Notes: generated by a model from the letters alone, not told the origin. A stretch of DNA of 64,000 nt from Protoeuglena noctilucae (GCA_958009085.1 OY253669.1:1612001-1676000), one strand, 5' to 3'. Positions 11,826 through 24,666 are shown, counted from the first letter of the stretch. Translations and numbers: made by a program.

Positions 11826-12506
11826 CCTACGAGCCCTGAGCTGCCGTGGCTACGAGCGCGCCGCCGGGTGACGTGAAAGCGAGATTGCGCGGATGCTGTA
11901 AAGTTCTCGTGCGGAATGGGTCGGGGAGTGTCGAACAGCTGGAGATGTGAGAGCGCAGTTCCAGCACAAAACCCTACCCTCTTTGGCCCGGTCCCCGCTT
12001 GAGGACGAGGCTCGGCGTTGGCACCCCAATCAACCCTGTCCAGGCCCTTGCGTCTCGACTTCCTGGCCGGGCTGATGTGAGCGGCATGGGCCACGGTCGG
12101 CAAACGCGCTTGCAAAACTCGGCCTGTCGTGACCCCGCTCTCGGCGGCTAGCTAGATTAGACGTGAACTGAGGAACGCAGCATCGGGCTTGACGTCGCTG
12201 GGCGTCCACAGGTGCGCGCAAGGTCCAACTTTTCACACGCGTCGCCACTTCGCGGTAACCCGGCAGCGCATTCCAGGGTCCGGCGCATCCTGAGCTGGAG
12301 ATGATGAAAAACAAATCGCTCGCATTGCTCGCGGCTTTGACAGCTCCGCCCATCGGTGGCTGGGCAGCGAGGAGTGCAGCGCACACTGAAACGGTCGCAG
12401 CGCTCTGCTCCACGACGCTTCGCCGTCTATCTGTGCGGCAAGCGGCTTTAGGGATGGATGAGGTCGGGATGGCGTGGGAACGGGTGCGCGGTGGCTCCCC
12501 GCAGGC
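11826..12506. promoter_or_regulatory. divergent 5' region, CPN20 / Raf-like kinase
   Basis: About 680 bases, somewhat lower in GC than the flanking exons, between two divergent starts. I see no coding signal I trust and no clear repeated motif. An untranslated first exon of either gene could lie here. Confidence 0.4.
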
Positions 12507-15500
12507 ATGGGATTCCTCACCTCGCGGCGCTCGTCGGGAGCCTCCCTGCCGCGGTACGCCCCAGATGGCACCCCCATCGCGCATTCCGTGACGGGCGTCG
12601 AAGGGGAGCCAACTTCTGGCGACGGCCACGGCCACCACCTGGAGCGGTCGCGGCATTCCCTGGCGGCAATCAGCATCTCGGACAGCGTTAGCCTCCGTCC
12701 CCCGGCAAGGGCAGGCTGGCTTCCGACACGCAGCCTGCCGCCTCTCGTACCCTGCAGCTCTCACAGCAGCCGGTCTTTGCTCTCAGGTCCCGAGCGAGTC
12801 TGGCAACCCGGGCCCCTCCAGCGCCAGGCCCAAGAAGCGCCTCTCCGCCATCGCCAACTTCCAGCAGTGCTTCGGCTGCGGATCCGGGAGCCGCAACACC
12901 AACTCAGACAGGCGAGAGGCGCGAAGCCCTGGGAGCGGCCCTGCCAGTCTCCTGAGCCCAGGGGAACGGACCCTGACAGCGGCCCCGACACGTGTGCCGC
13001 GCCCGCAGCGACATCGAGGAGACGTCCCAGGGGCGGCTGGTGCCGGGCGGTGATTCGTTCGACGACCCGGACCTGGCCAAGCCCTGGAAGCACGATGACC
13101 CAGCCCTTGCATGGGCACCCGACGACCCCGGGTTCGCCACTGGGCCCTCGGGACCGCAGACCTTCTACCTCCACACCCAGGCCCTCGTGGCGCCCCACGG
13201 CGGCAGGCTCGTCCCCATCACCAGCGGTGCGCCCCCGCAGCGGCTCGCTGGATTCTTCCTCATTCAGCCCCTCCAGGCCATGCACTGCATGCACACCCCT
13301 CCCCCCGCGCGCAGTGGGCGCACCAGCCCCGCCGGGCATGCCGGTGGGCATCCCGATCAAGGGAGTTTTCACGCCCATGGAAGCTCGGCCTGCGAACATG
13401 CCGATGCCCCCGGCGCCCGCCCCACCCAGCCTTGCCCCCGGCCCCGGGCCCTCGAACATGCCCCCAGATGACCTCAACCCTGCGGCCGTCACCTTTGCGA
13501 TCAGAGGCCAGGGAGGGCCCAGCCTCCACGCGGGCGGGGCGGCCCCTGCGCCCGATGCCGTGCCTGGGATGTCGTCCCCAGGGGGCCGGCCACCGCAGCC
13601 CCGGCCGCTCCCAGAGCTGACGCTGGCCATCACGTCGCCGAGCCAGGATCCGCCCCACGCGCAGCTGATCGCGTTCCCTCCGCCGCTCAGCACCGCGTCT
13701 GGCGACCTCCACCGCCACACCCAGTCCCAGGGTACCCCCCGCGCGTCCCCCAGCACCAAGATCCGCCTCGTCATCAAGGTGCGCGGTAAAGGGTTAACCA
13801 CGCCGATCCCAGCGCCCAACCCTCACCATCCACGGCCCTGGCTCAGCACCCGCCCAGCGTCGTTGTGCCATGACGTGCGAGAGGGCCATCCTTCACCCTA
13901 TCCTCTTCATTCACGTCCACCCACGCAGTGTGGCTTCCGCATGGACAACTTGAGCGGCGCGGAGCCGGGTTCCTTCTCGAAGCTCGTCGACGTCCCGCGC
14001 GAAGGGCCCCTATCACATGTCGAGAATTTGTGCAGGGGCGTGGCCGGGCTGCCGCCCCACGCAGACATGAGCCTGGCCTTCCTCCTGCCCGGCGCCGGTG
14101 CCGGCTCAGACAACGAGGTGATGGCAGCGCCGGTGCTCGCCAGGTCGCCTGCGCAAGCTGGAACGCGCCACACGCGGGCACTGGCTGCAACAGTGCACTC
14201 CTTATCACACACAACAGCCCGCACAGTCGCCCGCCCTCCCCGCGCGCGCAGTTGATGAACTTGGAGACGCCCGATGACTGGGAGGTGCTCGTGAGCGAGT
14301 ACGATGCGCTGCCCCCGGGTCAGCGCGTGCGGGTGTACGTTCTCTCGGGCCGCAAGGGCCCCAGCCTCGCCCTGTCCCGAGAGCACTCGCGAGGATCGAA
14401 CCGGTCCGGCGTGCACAGCCACGGCAGCCACGGGAGCCACGGCGGGCACGGGCCCCACGGCGCCCACCCCAGCCCCCACCACGCGACCCAGGGCTCCCAC
14501 ACGCACGCCAGCCCCCTGTCGCGCCCGCGGCCCCACCACGGCCGCTCCAACTCGGTGCCGGGGCTGGACCTCGTGCAGATCGGACTCGACCAGGCGGAGA
14601 GGATGGCGGCATCCAACGGCCCGCCCTCGGCCCGCAGCGCCACGTCCCACCTCCACGGCATCGCCTCAGGTGACTGCCACCACCACTCAAGCACTACTAT
14701 GCCACCACTGTACTGCCATTGCACCACCACTCTACCACTACTATGCCACCGCCGTTCTGCCTCGTGTGCCTCCTTGTGCTAGCTCTAACCAGCCCCACCC
14801 AGCTGCGCCCACCTCCACCCGCCCCGCGCTTCACTGCCCGCAGCCTCGCCCATTCCCATCCTGCCCCCCTCGGGTCCCCTGGCACCCGGGCCGCACTCGA
14901 ACTCCGCGAGGTCCCGCGCCCGCGTCTCCCGGCAGCACGCCACCCCGATGATCCGCATGGGCTCGGTGGGTGACATTGACGCCATGCGCGACGCCCCCAG
15001 CCCCACCCCGGGCCCCGCGTCCCTTTCCAAGTCGCCCCACGACAGCCTGTGGGCCGCGCCCCCGATCAGCCCCGGCTCAGCGTCGCGACACAAGCGGTCC
15101 AGTCACGGGGGGTGAGGAGACACGCATGTAACTCACCGCCACCCCGCACGCACACGTATGCTGCCGCCCCATCAACACCTCACCGCCTTTCCTTGGTGGA
15201 TTTACAATCTCACAAGAAGAATGACCTCGCATCTTATTCTCACCACGTCCCCCCGCCCTTGCAGGTTCGTGCACCCGCCTCCCCGCCCGCACCACCAGCG
15301 TAAGGGCAGCCTGGACGGCGACCCCCCGCGCCCCATCTCAGCGCGCGCATCGCTGCCGACCGGGCGCGCGGCGTCCCCCGTGCGCCACGGCCCGGGCCTG
15401 GACCCGGACTCTGCGCGCGGCGTGCCGCACCGGCACTCGTCGCTGCAGGGAGTGGCCGCGTGGCCGGCGGCTGCGGTCGACACCGCGTGGCCCTCCGGGT

Positions 15501-18500
15501 CGACCCTGTCCCGCCCGGAGCACTCGTCGCGGCTGGGCGGCCACGAGGACGACGCCACGAGCGCATGCAGCAACGCGAGCGTGGTCATCCACCCCTCACC
15601 CCGGGACTCTGCGCCTCGCGACAGCGCTGGGCGGCGGGGGGGCCAGGGCCCGCCCCTGCCGCACCGGGGGTCCCACTCGGACGCCGCCGCTGCCATCATC
15701 GACGAGGTGCTCCTCTCTCGCGGCCGCGGGGGCGTGGACCCATGGCACCCCTACGCCACGTCGCAGGTGAGGGGCTTTGGGGCGTGCACGGGCACGGCTC
15801 GCCCACCTCTGTGATGAACTGACAAAGTGCCGATCGGCGATGGGAGCGTTGATCCGGAATGAATGCCCCGTTTCCATCCAACTGCGTTGGTAGCACTGCC
15901 ACCGATCCAACCCTGACGCATGCCCATCTCACCTGCCCTCTGCCCCGCCGTCTGCATCCATACTGCTGCAGCTTCCCACTAAGCCCATCTTAGCTTCCCT
16001 CCCGTCCCTGCAGGGCTCCGAGGGCGACGCGCTGCCACTAGCGCGGGTGTCCCAGGGCAGCGGGGCGCGCTACAACGTCAAGTCGCCCGGCTCGCACGGC
16101 CGCCCCGACGACCCCGGGCTGCTGTCCGAGTCCGCGAGCGGCATGTCGAACGTGTCGCCCCGCGCCGTGGGCGACACGGCTACCTCGGACGCCCTGGGAG
16201 CGGGGGATTCGATGGATAGCCCCCGTGCGCCTCTGTACAGCCCCCAGTCCACTACGCCGTCCCACCTGGGCCGCATCGAGGAGGAGCCGCGGGGGCGCGT
16301 CTGGGGGAGCGGCCTCGCCAGGAAGGATGCGCACCGGTCCAGCAGGCACCTGCGCAAGCGATCCGTCGAGGACATCGGTGAGGGGCTGTATGGGCATTGC
16401 AGGCTGTGCTGGGGGAGCTAAGGGGTGCGTGCTGTGCCGGGCATGGTGGGGTGGAGTTAAGTTGCATGACGTACTTGCATATGAGCACATGGGTCGTTGC
16501 ATGGGTGGCCGTGCGCGGGCATGGTAGGCTACCATGCGTGGGGTGGGCTTGCGCACGACGGCGCTTGTGACGGCTGCCCTCCGACCCTGGGAGTCTCTCG
16601 GCGCCGCAGTGATGAAGGACAGGCAGGACGGGAACGAGGGCGACGACGAGGATGCGCGGCCGGGGTCGGGGCAGGACGCACGGCGCCGTGGGGCGTCTAA
16701 GCCCGAGACACCTCAGGCGGAGGACACGGTGGGGGCGGGCGACGAGGGCGTGGTGGGGATGGGCGTGGAGGAGATGGACGTGTCGTGGATCGCGGAGCTG
16801 ATCCGCGTCCGCGAGGCCCACGCGGCCCTGAAGCGGCAGCTGGACCGCCACCGTCGCCCCCGGTACCAGCACCGCACCCTGACGCAGCTGGTGGGGTTCT
16901 TCCGGAGGCACGAGCCGTACGAGCAGCTCTACTCGATCGAGGAGGAGCGGTCCATGTCGCAGTCGTTCGGGAGGGAGCCCGTGTACGTGGATCACGGGGA
17001 CACCGACTCGCGCAGCGCGTCGGACGGGGGGCAGGGCACGGCGGGGCCGGACCCGCGGCGGAGGGCGTGGGACGTCGAGGTGCCGCCGCCGGTGCCGGAG
17101 GACGGCGATGGGGAGCGGGGCGGGGTGCCGGAGAGCCCCGGGGGGGTTCACGCGGCGGGCCAAGTGGGGAGCGAGGGCGCCCCGCATCTGCGCATCCCCA
17201 CCGGCAGCACCTGGGCCATCACACCCTCGGACGCGTCCCAGTCGCTCGACGGCAACCTACCGGTGAGTGCCCGGCCCCAGCTGTGGTATCCGTGCTGCCA
17301 TGCGGCGGCCTCTGCCTGGCCTCCAGCACACGTCTGCTGCAGAGCTGCGTCATGGGCGGCTGTGCGAGCGAGGGAGTTGCGATGATCAACTGTACGCCTC
17401 GCCTTATCTCATGCAGACGGCCGTGTTGCCCAAGGACTTTTCAGAGACGCGGTCGGTGGGCGGATCGGAGCTGTCGCTTCGGGAGATGGACCGCATCGCA
17501 GCCAGCCAGTCCGCGGCAGAGGACGGCGCGGGGTTGCGGGGTGGCGGGAGGCTCAGTGGGGGAGGCGGGGGGTTCAAGCCGCCCACGCGCCTCTCCACGG
17601 CTTCCCTTGGGGCCGCTGCGAGCGAGGCGGGGGCCCTGGGGGACTCGTGGGGCCGGGGGCTGGGGGCCGCGCTGACGTTGCCGTCGGCGGGGGCGGAGGC
17701 GGGGCCGGCGGGGGGCGCGGAGGAGCGGGAGCGTCCCGCGGTGGTTCGCCGCCCGCCGCGGCTGACGCTGTCGAGCGGACGGGACGATGCGGGCGCGGGA
17801 GCGGGGGCGGAGGGGCCGGGCGCGGCGGGGGCAGCTGGCGCGGACGCGGCCGCCGCGGAGAGGGACGAGCCGGAGCGGGGCGGGCACGCGGGGCAGGTGT
17901 GGGAGACGATCTCGCGCCAGTCGGGGCAGGTGCGGCGCGCGGGCGACAAGACGGCGCTGCCGATGCTGGTGGTGGGGAGCCAGGCGCCGGTGGGGCGGTG
18001 GAACACGCACGGGCAATGGGAGGAGGAGGAGCCGCTGCCGGAGCCCGAGGTGCCCAGCACGCTGCAGCAGATACCCCCAGGCGACTTGACCAAGGTCCGT
18101 GAGCTGGGGCGGGGTCAGTTCGGGGCGGTGTGGCACGAGCGGTGGCGCGGGGTGGACGTGGCGGTGAAGGAGCTGCACGGGGTCGGGGTGTCGGCGCGAA
18201 CGGAGATGATTCGGGAGGCTGCCACGCTGGCCACGCTTCGCCACCCGTGCGTGGTGGGCTTCTTCGGCATCATCCTCTCCGACGGTCTGTCGGCGACCGT
18301 GCTCGAGTTCGTGCGCGACGGCAACCTCAAAAAGGCCCTGCAGACGCGGGTGCGAAGGGACGGCCGCCTGCGGGACGGCTCCCGTCTGCGGCGCCTGTGC
18401 CTGCAGATCGCGCTGTCGGCCGCGCGGGGCATGGAGTACCTCCACTCCCAGAGCATCGTGCACTTCGACCTGAAGGCCGACAACCTCCTCTGCGACCTGC

Positions 18501-18997
18501 GGGACCTGGGCAACCCGGTAGTCAAGGTCGGAGACCTGGGACTCTCCCAGCAGAAGGCCGCCACCTTCGTGTCTGGCAAGATGCGCGGCACCATCCCCTG
18601 GATGGCCCCGGAGCTGTTCGGGCCCATGGCGCGGGACCTGACGGCCGAGGGGGAGGGGTCTGGGAACGCGAGCGACTCGCCAAAGGACGAGCACGGGGAC
18701 GGGGGCGTGACGGAGAAGGTTGACGTGTTCTCGTTCGGGGTGACCATGTGGGAGATATGGACGCTCGGGGAGACGCCCTACAGCGGCGTGCCGATCCCCA
18801 AGGTCCTGCAGGGCGTCATGGGGGGCACGCTGCGCCCGGAGGTGCCTGCCGACTGCGACGCCGGGTGGGCCAGCCTCATGCAGCGGTGCTGGCACAACCG
18901 CGCGCCGTCGCGGCCCAGCTTCTCGGAGATTTGCCGGGAACTGGAGACCATGGTGTCCCTGTGCGACGCGACGGCGGACGACGCCGGGGACGAGTGA
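12507..18997 (+). CDS. Raf-like MAPKKK with PB1-type domain
   Basis: A Ser/Thr-Tyr kinase of the plant Raf-like (PB1-Raf, B group) type. Eleven exons: 12507-12686, 12787-12911, 13009-13226, 13315-13778, 13929-14117, 14252-14669, 14844-15111, 15265-15766, 16014-16377, 16610-17262 and 17417-18997. They sum to an exact frame of 1,653 residues. MGFLTSRR at the N-terminus fits the N-myristoylation pattern (Gly2, Ser6). A PB1-like segment runs about 320-425 (STKIRLVIK to GQRVRVYVLS). A long Ser/Pro/His-rich linker follows. The kinase spans about 1352-1640: GRGQFGAV, VAVK (Lys1378), HFDLKADNLL (1476), GDLGLS (1500), GTIPWMAPEL, KVDVFSFGVTMWEIW. HFD is typical of this plant group; DLG instead of DFG is odd. 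Intron 2 uses a GC donor at 12912. The start could instead be ATG 12474 in the same frame. Confidence 0.9.
14671..14752 (+). repeat. CACTACTATGCCACC minisatellite in kinase intron 6
   Basis: CTACTATGCCACC occurs twice (near 14693 and 14739), amid many CCACCACT and CCATTGC units, inside the intron between 14669 and 14844. It is simple-sequence expansion and not coding in the gene model. Confidence 0.6.
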
Positions 18998-19694
18998 GCC
19001 AGGCGCTCACTCTCCACACCACAGGTCCACCTGTGGTGCTGTGCGGGGGGCTGGGGGGAGTGGGGTGCTGCGGCCAAGCGTGGGGTTGGAGTGAATGGGG
19101 TGCCCCTGGTTGTCACGGCTGCTGCCTCAAGCCTATGCCGGCGCTTACGCCGTCTTCTAGCTATCGTGACCTATCCTTGATTGCATCGTCCTAGCAGGGC
19201 CCGTCGGGGCGCCGCCCTTTGATGCGCGCTTGTAGCGCCAGCCTTTCCTGTGTCATGAGTGTTGTCATGTCCGCCGGCCCCATTGCTGGCGCCGCAGAGC
19301 GATTCGTGAATCCAGTAACAGTCCGGGGATTCGTATAGCATGGTGCAGGTCCGCGCTTTTTGAAACAGTGCAGAATGGGAGGCGTCAATTGCTACGTCCA
19401 TCTCCAGCTTGCGATTGGCGTGTTATGTCTCTTGACGACAGTGTCGCCAACACATGCCGGCCTGCACTGGCCGTCGGTCTCCCTCACGCAGGGCGAACGC
19501 CGGCAGCGGAGCTCCCTTTGCCGAAGAGCACGAAGGGGGTGTCCGGCAGACGTGGCTTGGTCGCGTCTGCCGGATCGGCCTTGCACTTGCTGCGTGGGCA
19601 ATAGAATAGAGAAGCAAGTTGGCCCATCGATCAAACCTTATCTGGCGCAAGTAATGCCCGGTCGCAGCTCCTGTCCCTTTGGCACCCCCCGTGC
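18998..19694. other. convergent 3' region, kinase / Claspin
   Basis: About 700 bases between two convergent stop codons. It should hold both 3' UTRs. I see no gene, repeat or RNA fold that I would defend. GC is lower than in the flanking exons. Confidence 0.5.
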
Positions 19695-22600
19695 TCACCC
19701 GAGGAGGTTGAGCAGTCCGCTGGTGCGTGGCTTGGGGGACGGGTCCTGGGCGGTCGAGGTGGTGGCCGCGAGCGACTGCGTGACGCCGCGGAACGACGGC
19801 CGAGGCTCGGCGGGCGGGGCTTCGGCCGGGCGGGACTTGGCGGAGGGCGGCCCGGCGCTGGCGTCGCTGCCGGCGGCGACGCGCGCAAAGACGAAGGAGC
19901 GTGAGTTGGAGGCGTCCGTGTCGACCGTCATGCGCGGGCGCTTCCCGGCGGGGCACGCCGCGTGCTTGCCCAGGAAGGACAGCTGCGGGGGCCAGGCGGG
20001 GTGGGATTGGAGACTGGGCAGGGAGAGCTGACCGGACGCCGCACTTTAACAGGGCTGAGGTGGGCAACCATTCTCACCTGGGAGTCGCGTAAGAGCGGGG
20101 CAAAACTGAAGCAGGACCCCTCAGAGCCGACGAGCCCAGCCATGGAAAAGGACTCGCTGCCGGGCAGCGCCCCGTCACCGCCTCTCGAGGCCGCACTGGC
20201 CCGGGCAGGTCCCGCCGCCGCCGCGGGCCTCTCGGCGCGTTGAATGAAGCGGAGGATTTTCTTCGAGGCTTCGTCCAGGGGGACCTCGCTGCCGGCCTTC
20301 ACGGGCGAGGCGGCCGTGTCATCTCTCGCCGGCACCCGTGCCGCCAGCCTGCAGGGGCAATGCAAGCGTCTCTTGGCACAACGACTGGGAGCTGAGCGGC
20401 CGAGGTGCAGCTGAAGCCACCCGCAGACGCACGCAACCGCACAAGATGCCCCACTGTGGCGATGTCCGGCCGCCCCCGCACCCGCAGCCCAGCAATCCAT
20501 GGTCCCCGATACCATCCCTCACCGCGACCGCCTCCGCGCCTCCTCCGTGTACTCCTCCGCGTCCCACCCGCTCCCTGCAGCCCCGTAGACCCCAGGGCCT
20601 GCGTTATCAGCACCGTCGGCGTCCCGGTCATCCCCACCCCGCTCCATGGCCGCCGCAGCGCGCGCCGCCCGCCTCCGCCGCGCGTCCGCGTCAGTCCCCA
20701 GGTCGTCCCCCACCAGGCCCCGCTCCCGCCGCCCCAGCAGCCGCGCCCGCCACCCCGTCTTGACCCCACGCATCACCGCCTCCAAACGCCGCTGGTCCTC
20801 CTCCTCCTCCAGACGACCGTGCACCATGTCCCGAACCATCGCATCCCACCTCCGCTCCCGCGCCTGCGAACATGCAGGGTAGCGCTTTAAGTAACACCCG
20901 GCTAGCTCGTTTAGCACAGTCTGCGATCCCTGTCTGGCTCTGTCCACGTCGGCAGACTCCTGGAGCGAGCCTGCCAGCCCAACCCACCCCATGCCCTGCA
21001 TGCATCGATCCCGCTCCCACGCACCTTGGTGTCAATGAGCTCCGCCAAGTTGCCGTCGTCGTCAGCGTCCTCGTCGTCTCCATCGTCCGTGTGCCCCTCA
21101 TCCTCCGACATCTCCGCCTCCAGAGCCATCAACGCCGCCCCTGCCTTCTCTGCCTCGATCGCCTCCGCGCTCGCTTCCTCGCCCGGCCCGTCCCGCTCCC
21201 CTTCCTCCACCACCCCGCCTGCCGGGCCCTCGCCCTCCTCCCCCGACGCATCTGAGGACTCCTCTTCGCTCTCCGCCCCCTGCGACCCATCCCCGCTGCC
21301 GTCCGGGGCCGCAAACACCTCCGCGGCCGCAGCGTCCCTCTCTGTCGCCTTCTTGCGCCGCATGAAGGTGACGAGCGGAGTCTCCGGGCCGTCCCCCGTC
21401 GCAGCAACCCCTTCCGCCACTTCCGCCCCGTCGCTCTTTGCCGCCCCATCGTCCCCGCCCTCGCTCCCGCTTGCCTCCTCACTCCCCGCCTCCGCTGTCA
21501 GGCTCTTCTTCGCCCGCCGCTTGCGCCGCCGCTGCAGGAAGAGTCGGCCTCAGGTCGTCACGGTGTAGCAAGTCACACACCGATGGCAATGCCAATGGTG
21601 TGCCGCAGTCAGTCGCAACCCCACCCGACCCATACCTGACCCCTTTAACCCTCCCTTCACGTCCAGGACCGCTGACCACCATGTCGTACCACCTCTGCAA
21701 CACACAGCCCACCATCTCGTGCCCCTCACCTTCTCGTCCTCGTCGTCCTCCGCCTCGTCATAGTCCAGAGCCACGATGTCCTCATCGTCGTTGAACAAGA
21801 TCGATTCCTCGTCGCTCTCGTCCTCCTCGCCGCCCTCCTCTGCCGCCTGGGCACCTCCCGGGGCCACGCGCGCACCCTCCAGGCTACCGCCGCCGTCCTG
21901 CAAAGCCACGCCACCGCGCTCCTCGACGCTCAGCACCCGCGCGCTGCCCTTTACGACTGTATCCGTCCCGCAACACGAGCACCCGGGCCCTCACCTCTCC
22001 CTCCTCGACCACGATGTCGTCCTCGTCCTCGTCAACCAGCTTCATAACTTCTTGGATGTCCACTATGGGGCGCCGTTGCTTGCGGGCCTCTTCCTGGACA
22101 GCTGCCGCGCGCTCTTGCATTCGCGAGAGGAAGTTGGCGATGGGGCGGATCTCGGGGTTGAAGCCCTGCCCGATGCGGTCTGCATGGGGGGTGGGGCGAG
22201 GGCGGGGGACGTGAGTGGCCGTGCACAGGCACCTGGCGGCAAAGATAGCCCTGCACACATGAGCAGAGGCGAAGCAGCTGCGTTGAGGCCACAAACGCCC
22301 CACCTTTCTCCGCGGCTTCGCGAAGCATTCTCTGGGTCTCCATTCGTGCAGTCAAGGGGTCGGGACTGGCCTCCTCTGCGTCGTCGGGCGCCGCCGAAGC
22401 AGGCAGGCCGAACTTCGATTCCTCGTCGTGATCATGGTTCGCAATATCACCGGCGTCCGCCGCGTCCTCACGGCTAGCCGCAGCAGACGGGGAGCCATGC
22501 CCAGCCGTGGTTGCCGACGCCGAACGCTGGGACGACGCCGGGCCTACCTGCGCGTGGATGAGCACGCGGGAGTTCTGCTTCCTGTGAGGCGGTGTGCAAG

Positions 22601-22765
22601 CGAAGCCGACGTTCCAGCGGAAAAATACCGCGCGCAAACGCCGCGCACCCTCTCGGAGTCCACGTCCTTCCTCGGGGACCCCGAGGCCGCCTCCGATGCC
22701 TCGGGCAGGTCTATGTCTGCATCCTCCAGCGAGCAGACGGAGTCGACGGGCATGCTGAGGGCCAT
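19695..22765 (-). CDS. Claspin / MRC1-like replication checkpoint protein
   Basis: Claspin/Mrc1 links stalled replication forks to the checkpoint kinase. I take ATG 22765 (MALSMPVDSVCSLEDADIDL) and the stop at 19695-19697. Several exons encode a very acidic, low-complexity protein. Features seen: ESKFGLPASAAP, FNPEIRPIANFLSRMQERAA, VDEDEDDIVVEEGE, DEESILFNDDEDIVALDYDE, TPLVTFMRRKKATERDAAA, GNLAELIDTK, and a basic helix VRDMVHGRLEEEEDQRRLE. The C-terminus is the best evidence: SNSRSFVFAR followed by SGLLNLLG and stop parallels human Claspin SRNFVFHTL and its final SIFKYLES. Family assignment rests on this layout and short motifs, so it is moderate. Exact exon edges in the acidic middle and the start are uncertain; an in-frame Met lies upstream near 22903. 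It is divergent from the TMEM230-like gene. Confidence 0.6.
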
Positions 22766-23127
22766 GCGGGCCAGGGCGCCGTGCCACCTGGCACAGGCGG
22801 GTTTTGAAAGGGCGTCTCCCGCTGGCCACGCTGTCGCCTGGAGGGAGTTGGACGACCAAGCTCCGACGAGGTACTGCAGAGTTGGCGGGGCAGGGAGGCG
22901 CATGCGCTTCCCGCTGAGCCTTGGTCAGTTCCTGGCGTTGCGCGCGCTGGTTGGGCCGCCCCCGGTCCTGGGCTCAACGCAAGCGCCAGCAAACCGGTGC
23001 TGCTTTATTCTGCTACCACACTGTTAATGCGTTGATAGGCGAAACTTGTAGAAAACCTCCACAGTGTAGTCAGCTCTTCCACCGCCTCTTCAATTGCACT
23101 AAGGCCCGCCGCTGCGTTCCCCGCTCG
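22766..23127. promoter_or_regulatory. divergent 5' region, Claspin / TMEM230-like
   Basis: About 360 bases between divergent starts. The part near 22990-23110 is more AT-rich than the exons on either side, as expected of a promoter/5' UTR. No specific box is claimed. Confidence 0.4.
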
Positions 23128-23843
23128 ATGCTCAGGATGAGGAATACACGGCGAGACTACCAAAGAATCGACGATGCAGGCCCCACAGGGGTGAGGAACT
23201 GTGGTTGTCTAGGGCGTGAGCGCTCGCCACTGCTTCAATCCGCCTGCTGCTCAAGGACAAGCGGTGACGTGACGAGCTACTGTTCCACGCCTGGCTGTTC
23301 GCAGGACGCGACGCGATACGGGGCGGTGGAGGTGCGGGTGCCGTGGCGGGCCATCACCCTTGCTGTGGGCCTCCTGACGTCGGGGTGAGATCTCCAGCAC
23401 AATTCAATGCCCTTACGGTGCATCGGGATACCGCAGTCGGTCTGTTGTCGCGGCAAGCGCACAGCAAGCGTGGGTCGCGAGCGATGCACATGCTGTGTAA
23501 GCTGGCCATCAAGTTTATGATCGATATTTCTCTCCTCACGCGTTCCAGGATCACCCTGCTCATCCTGGGTGCCCTCTGCTGGGCGGACGTGATTCGGGGG
23601 AAGCCAGGGTCCGGACTTGCCCTGGTCCTCCTGGGGTTCATCACCTTCCTGCCAGGTCTGCGCGCTGTCAGCGGCAACTGTGCCGCCCTTGACACGAATG
23701 CCACCTGGCTTTGTCAGTACTTTTGTCCCTCACGCTGCATGCGGCCTCCTGCTGCTGCTGCAGGATACTACCAGGCCCGCATTGCTTACTACACGTGGCG
23801 TGGATACCCAGGATACGGCTACGACGAGATACCTGAGATGTGA
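23128..23843 (+). CDS. TMEM230/DUF872-like small membrane protein
   Basis: A two-helix membrane protein of the TMEM230 family, known in animals for endosome/secretory vesicle traffic. Exons 23128-23190, 23305-23384, 23549-23655 and 23764-23843 sum to 109 residues with matching phases. Helix 1 is about VPWRAITLAVGLLTSGITLL; helix 2 is SGLALVLLGFITFLPG. The C-terminus YYQARIAYYTWRGYPGYGYD, then EIPEM, is almost the family signature (human has HTRIAYYAWRGYPGYSFDDIP). The length is close to the family's usual 110-120. A second Met three codons later (23137) is an alternative start. It has no operon-like partner; the next gene downstream is TOC34 after 820 bases. Confidence 0.9.
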
Positions 23844-24666
23844 ACTTGCATTGGGCCCGTGGCGCTGTGGCCTTGGGCGCAACAGGTCTGCCCTGCGCTG
23901 GCGCGATCATCACGTCGTGCTGTGGCACCCACCTGGGGCTCCCGGGCTCGCCTGCAAGCGCGCGGACGGGTTGCGCCAAGACGCTGCTAGCAAGGTAGAG
24001 GCATGCGTGTGATTCAATCGCGGACCCTCATCTTTTTGTCAGAAATGCGATACCAAGCGTCAATGACGCGCCCAGTCATAAGCCGGGCTTCGCCTCCTCG
24101 CCGCTGATACACTGTGACCAGACTCCATCACCCACAGCACCGCGAGATCATTTGAGTGGTGAGAGGCGACGACTCGCGCTTGTTTTCCCGGCGGCTCGAG
24201 TCGGAAGCGATGGCGCAGAGCTTGCAACCACCTTTCAGCTAAATGTCTTTCTCGCTGGGGCCGCGCCCGGCGGGCGGCATCAGCCTGGTGGCGGTCTTTG
24301 ATCTGCGGATGGAGTTCCCTGCGCACCGCCGGAGGGCCCATAGATTGCGGTGCTTGATGTTCGATGTAGAAGGAGACCATGGCTGGGCCAGCAAGTTCCG
24401 AGAGCGCTCCCTGGCCCGCGAGGCCCCTCGCGTTACGGAGACGGCCCGCCGGCGCCCTTCCGCCGCTTTCCGGCTTCGTTGGGAGCGATGCGGTCTCGGA
24501 AGCCAACTCGATCATGTTTGGAACCTAACCGCGAAGTCTCGGCCCCCGGCACGCAGGCATCGCGACGGAATCGAGGGGTGTGTGCGGCTGCGTCTGCGAG
24601 CAAGCACTGCGTCGTGGGCGGTGACGTTTCGCGCGGTGGCGCGGTGCTTCGTGCCTTGATAGTGGA
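23844..24666. other. intergenic, TMEM230-like to TOC34
   Basis: About 820 bases between two plus-strand genes. A 139-codon open frame (24243-24659) exists but has no recognisable motif, no splice continuity and ordinary shadow composition, so I do not call it. The TOC34 promoter should lie in the right half. Confidence 0.45.

Noticed and set aside
24243-24659. 139-codon plus-strand open frame between TMEM230-like and TOC34
   Set aside because: No motif, no domain-like hydrophobicity pattern and no splice link to a neighbour. Overlapping frames on the other strand look the same.
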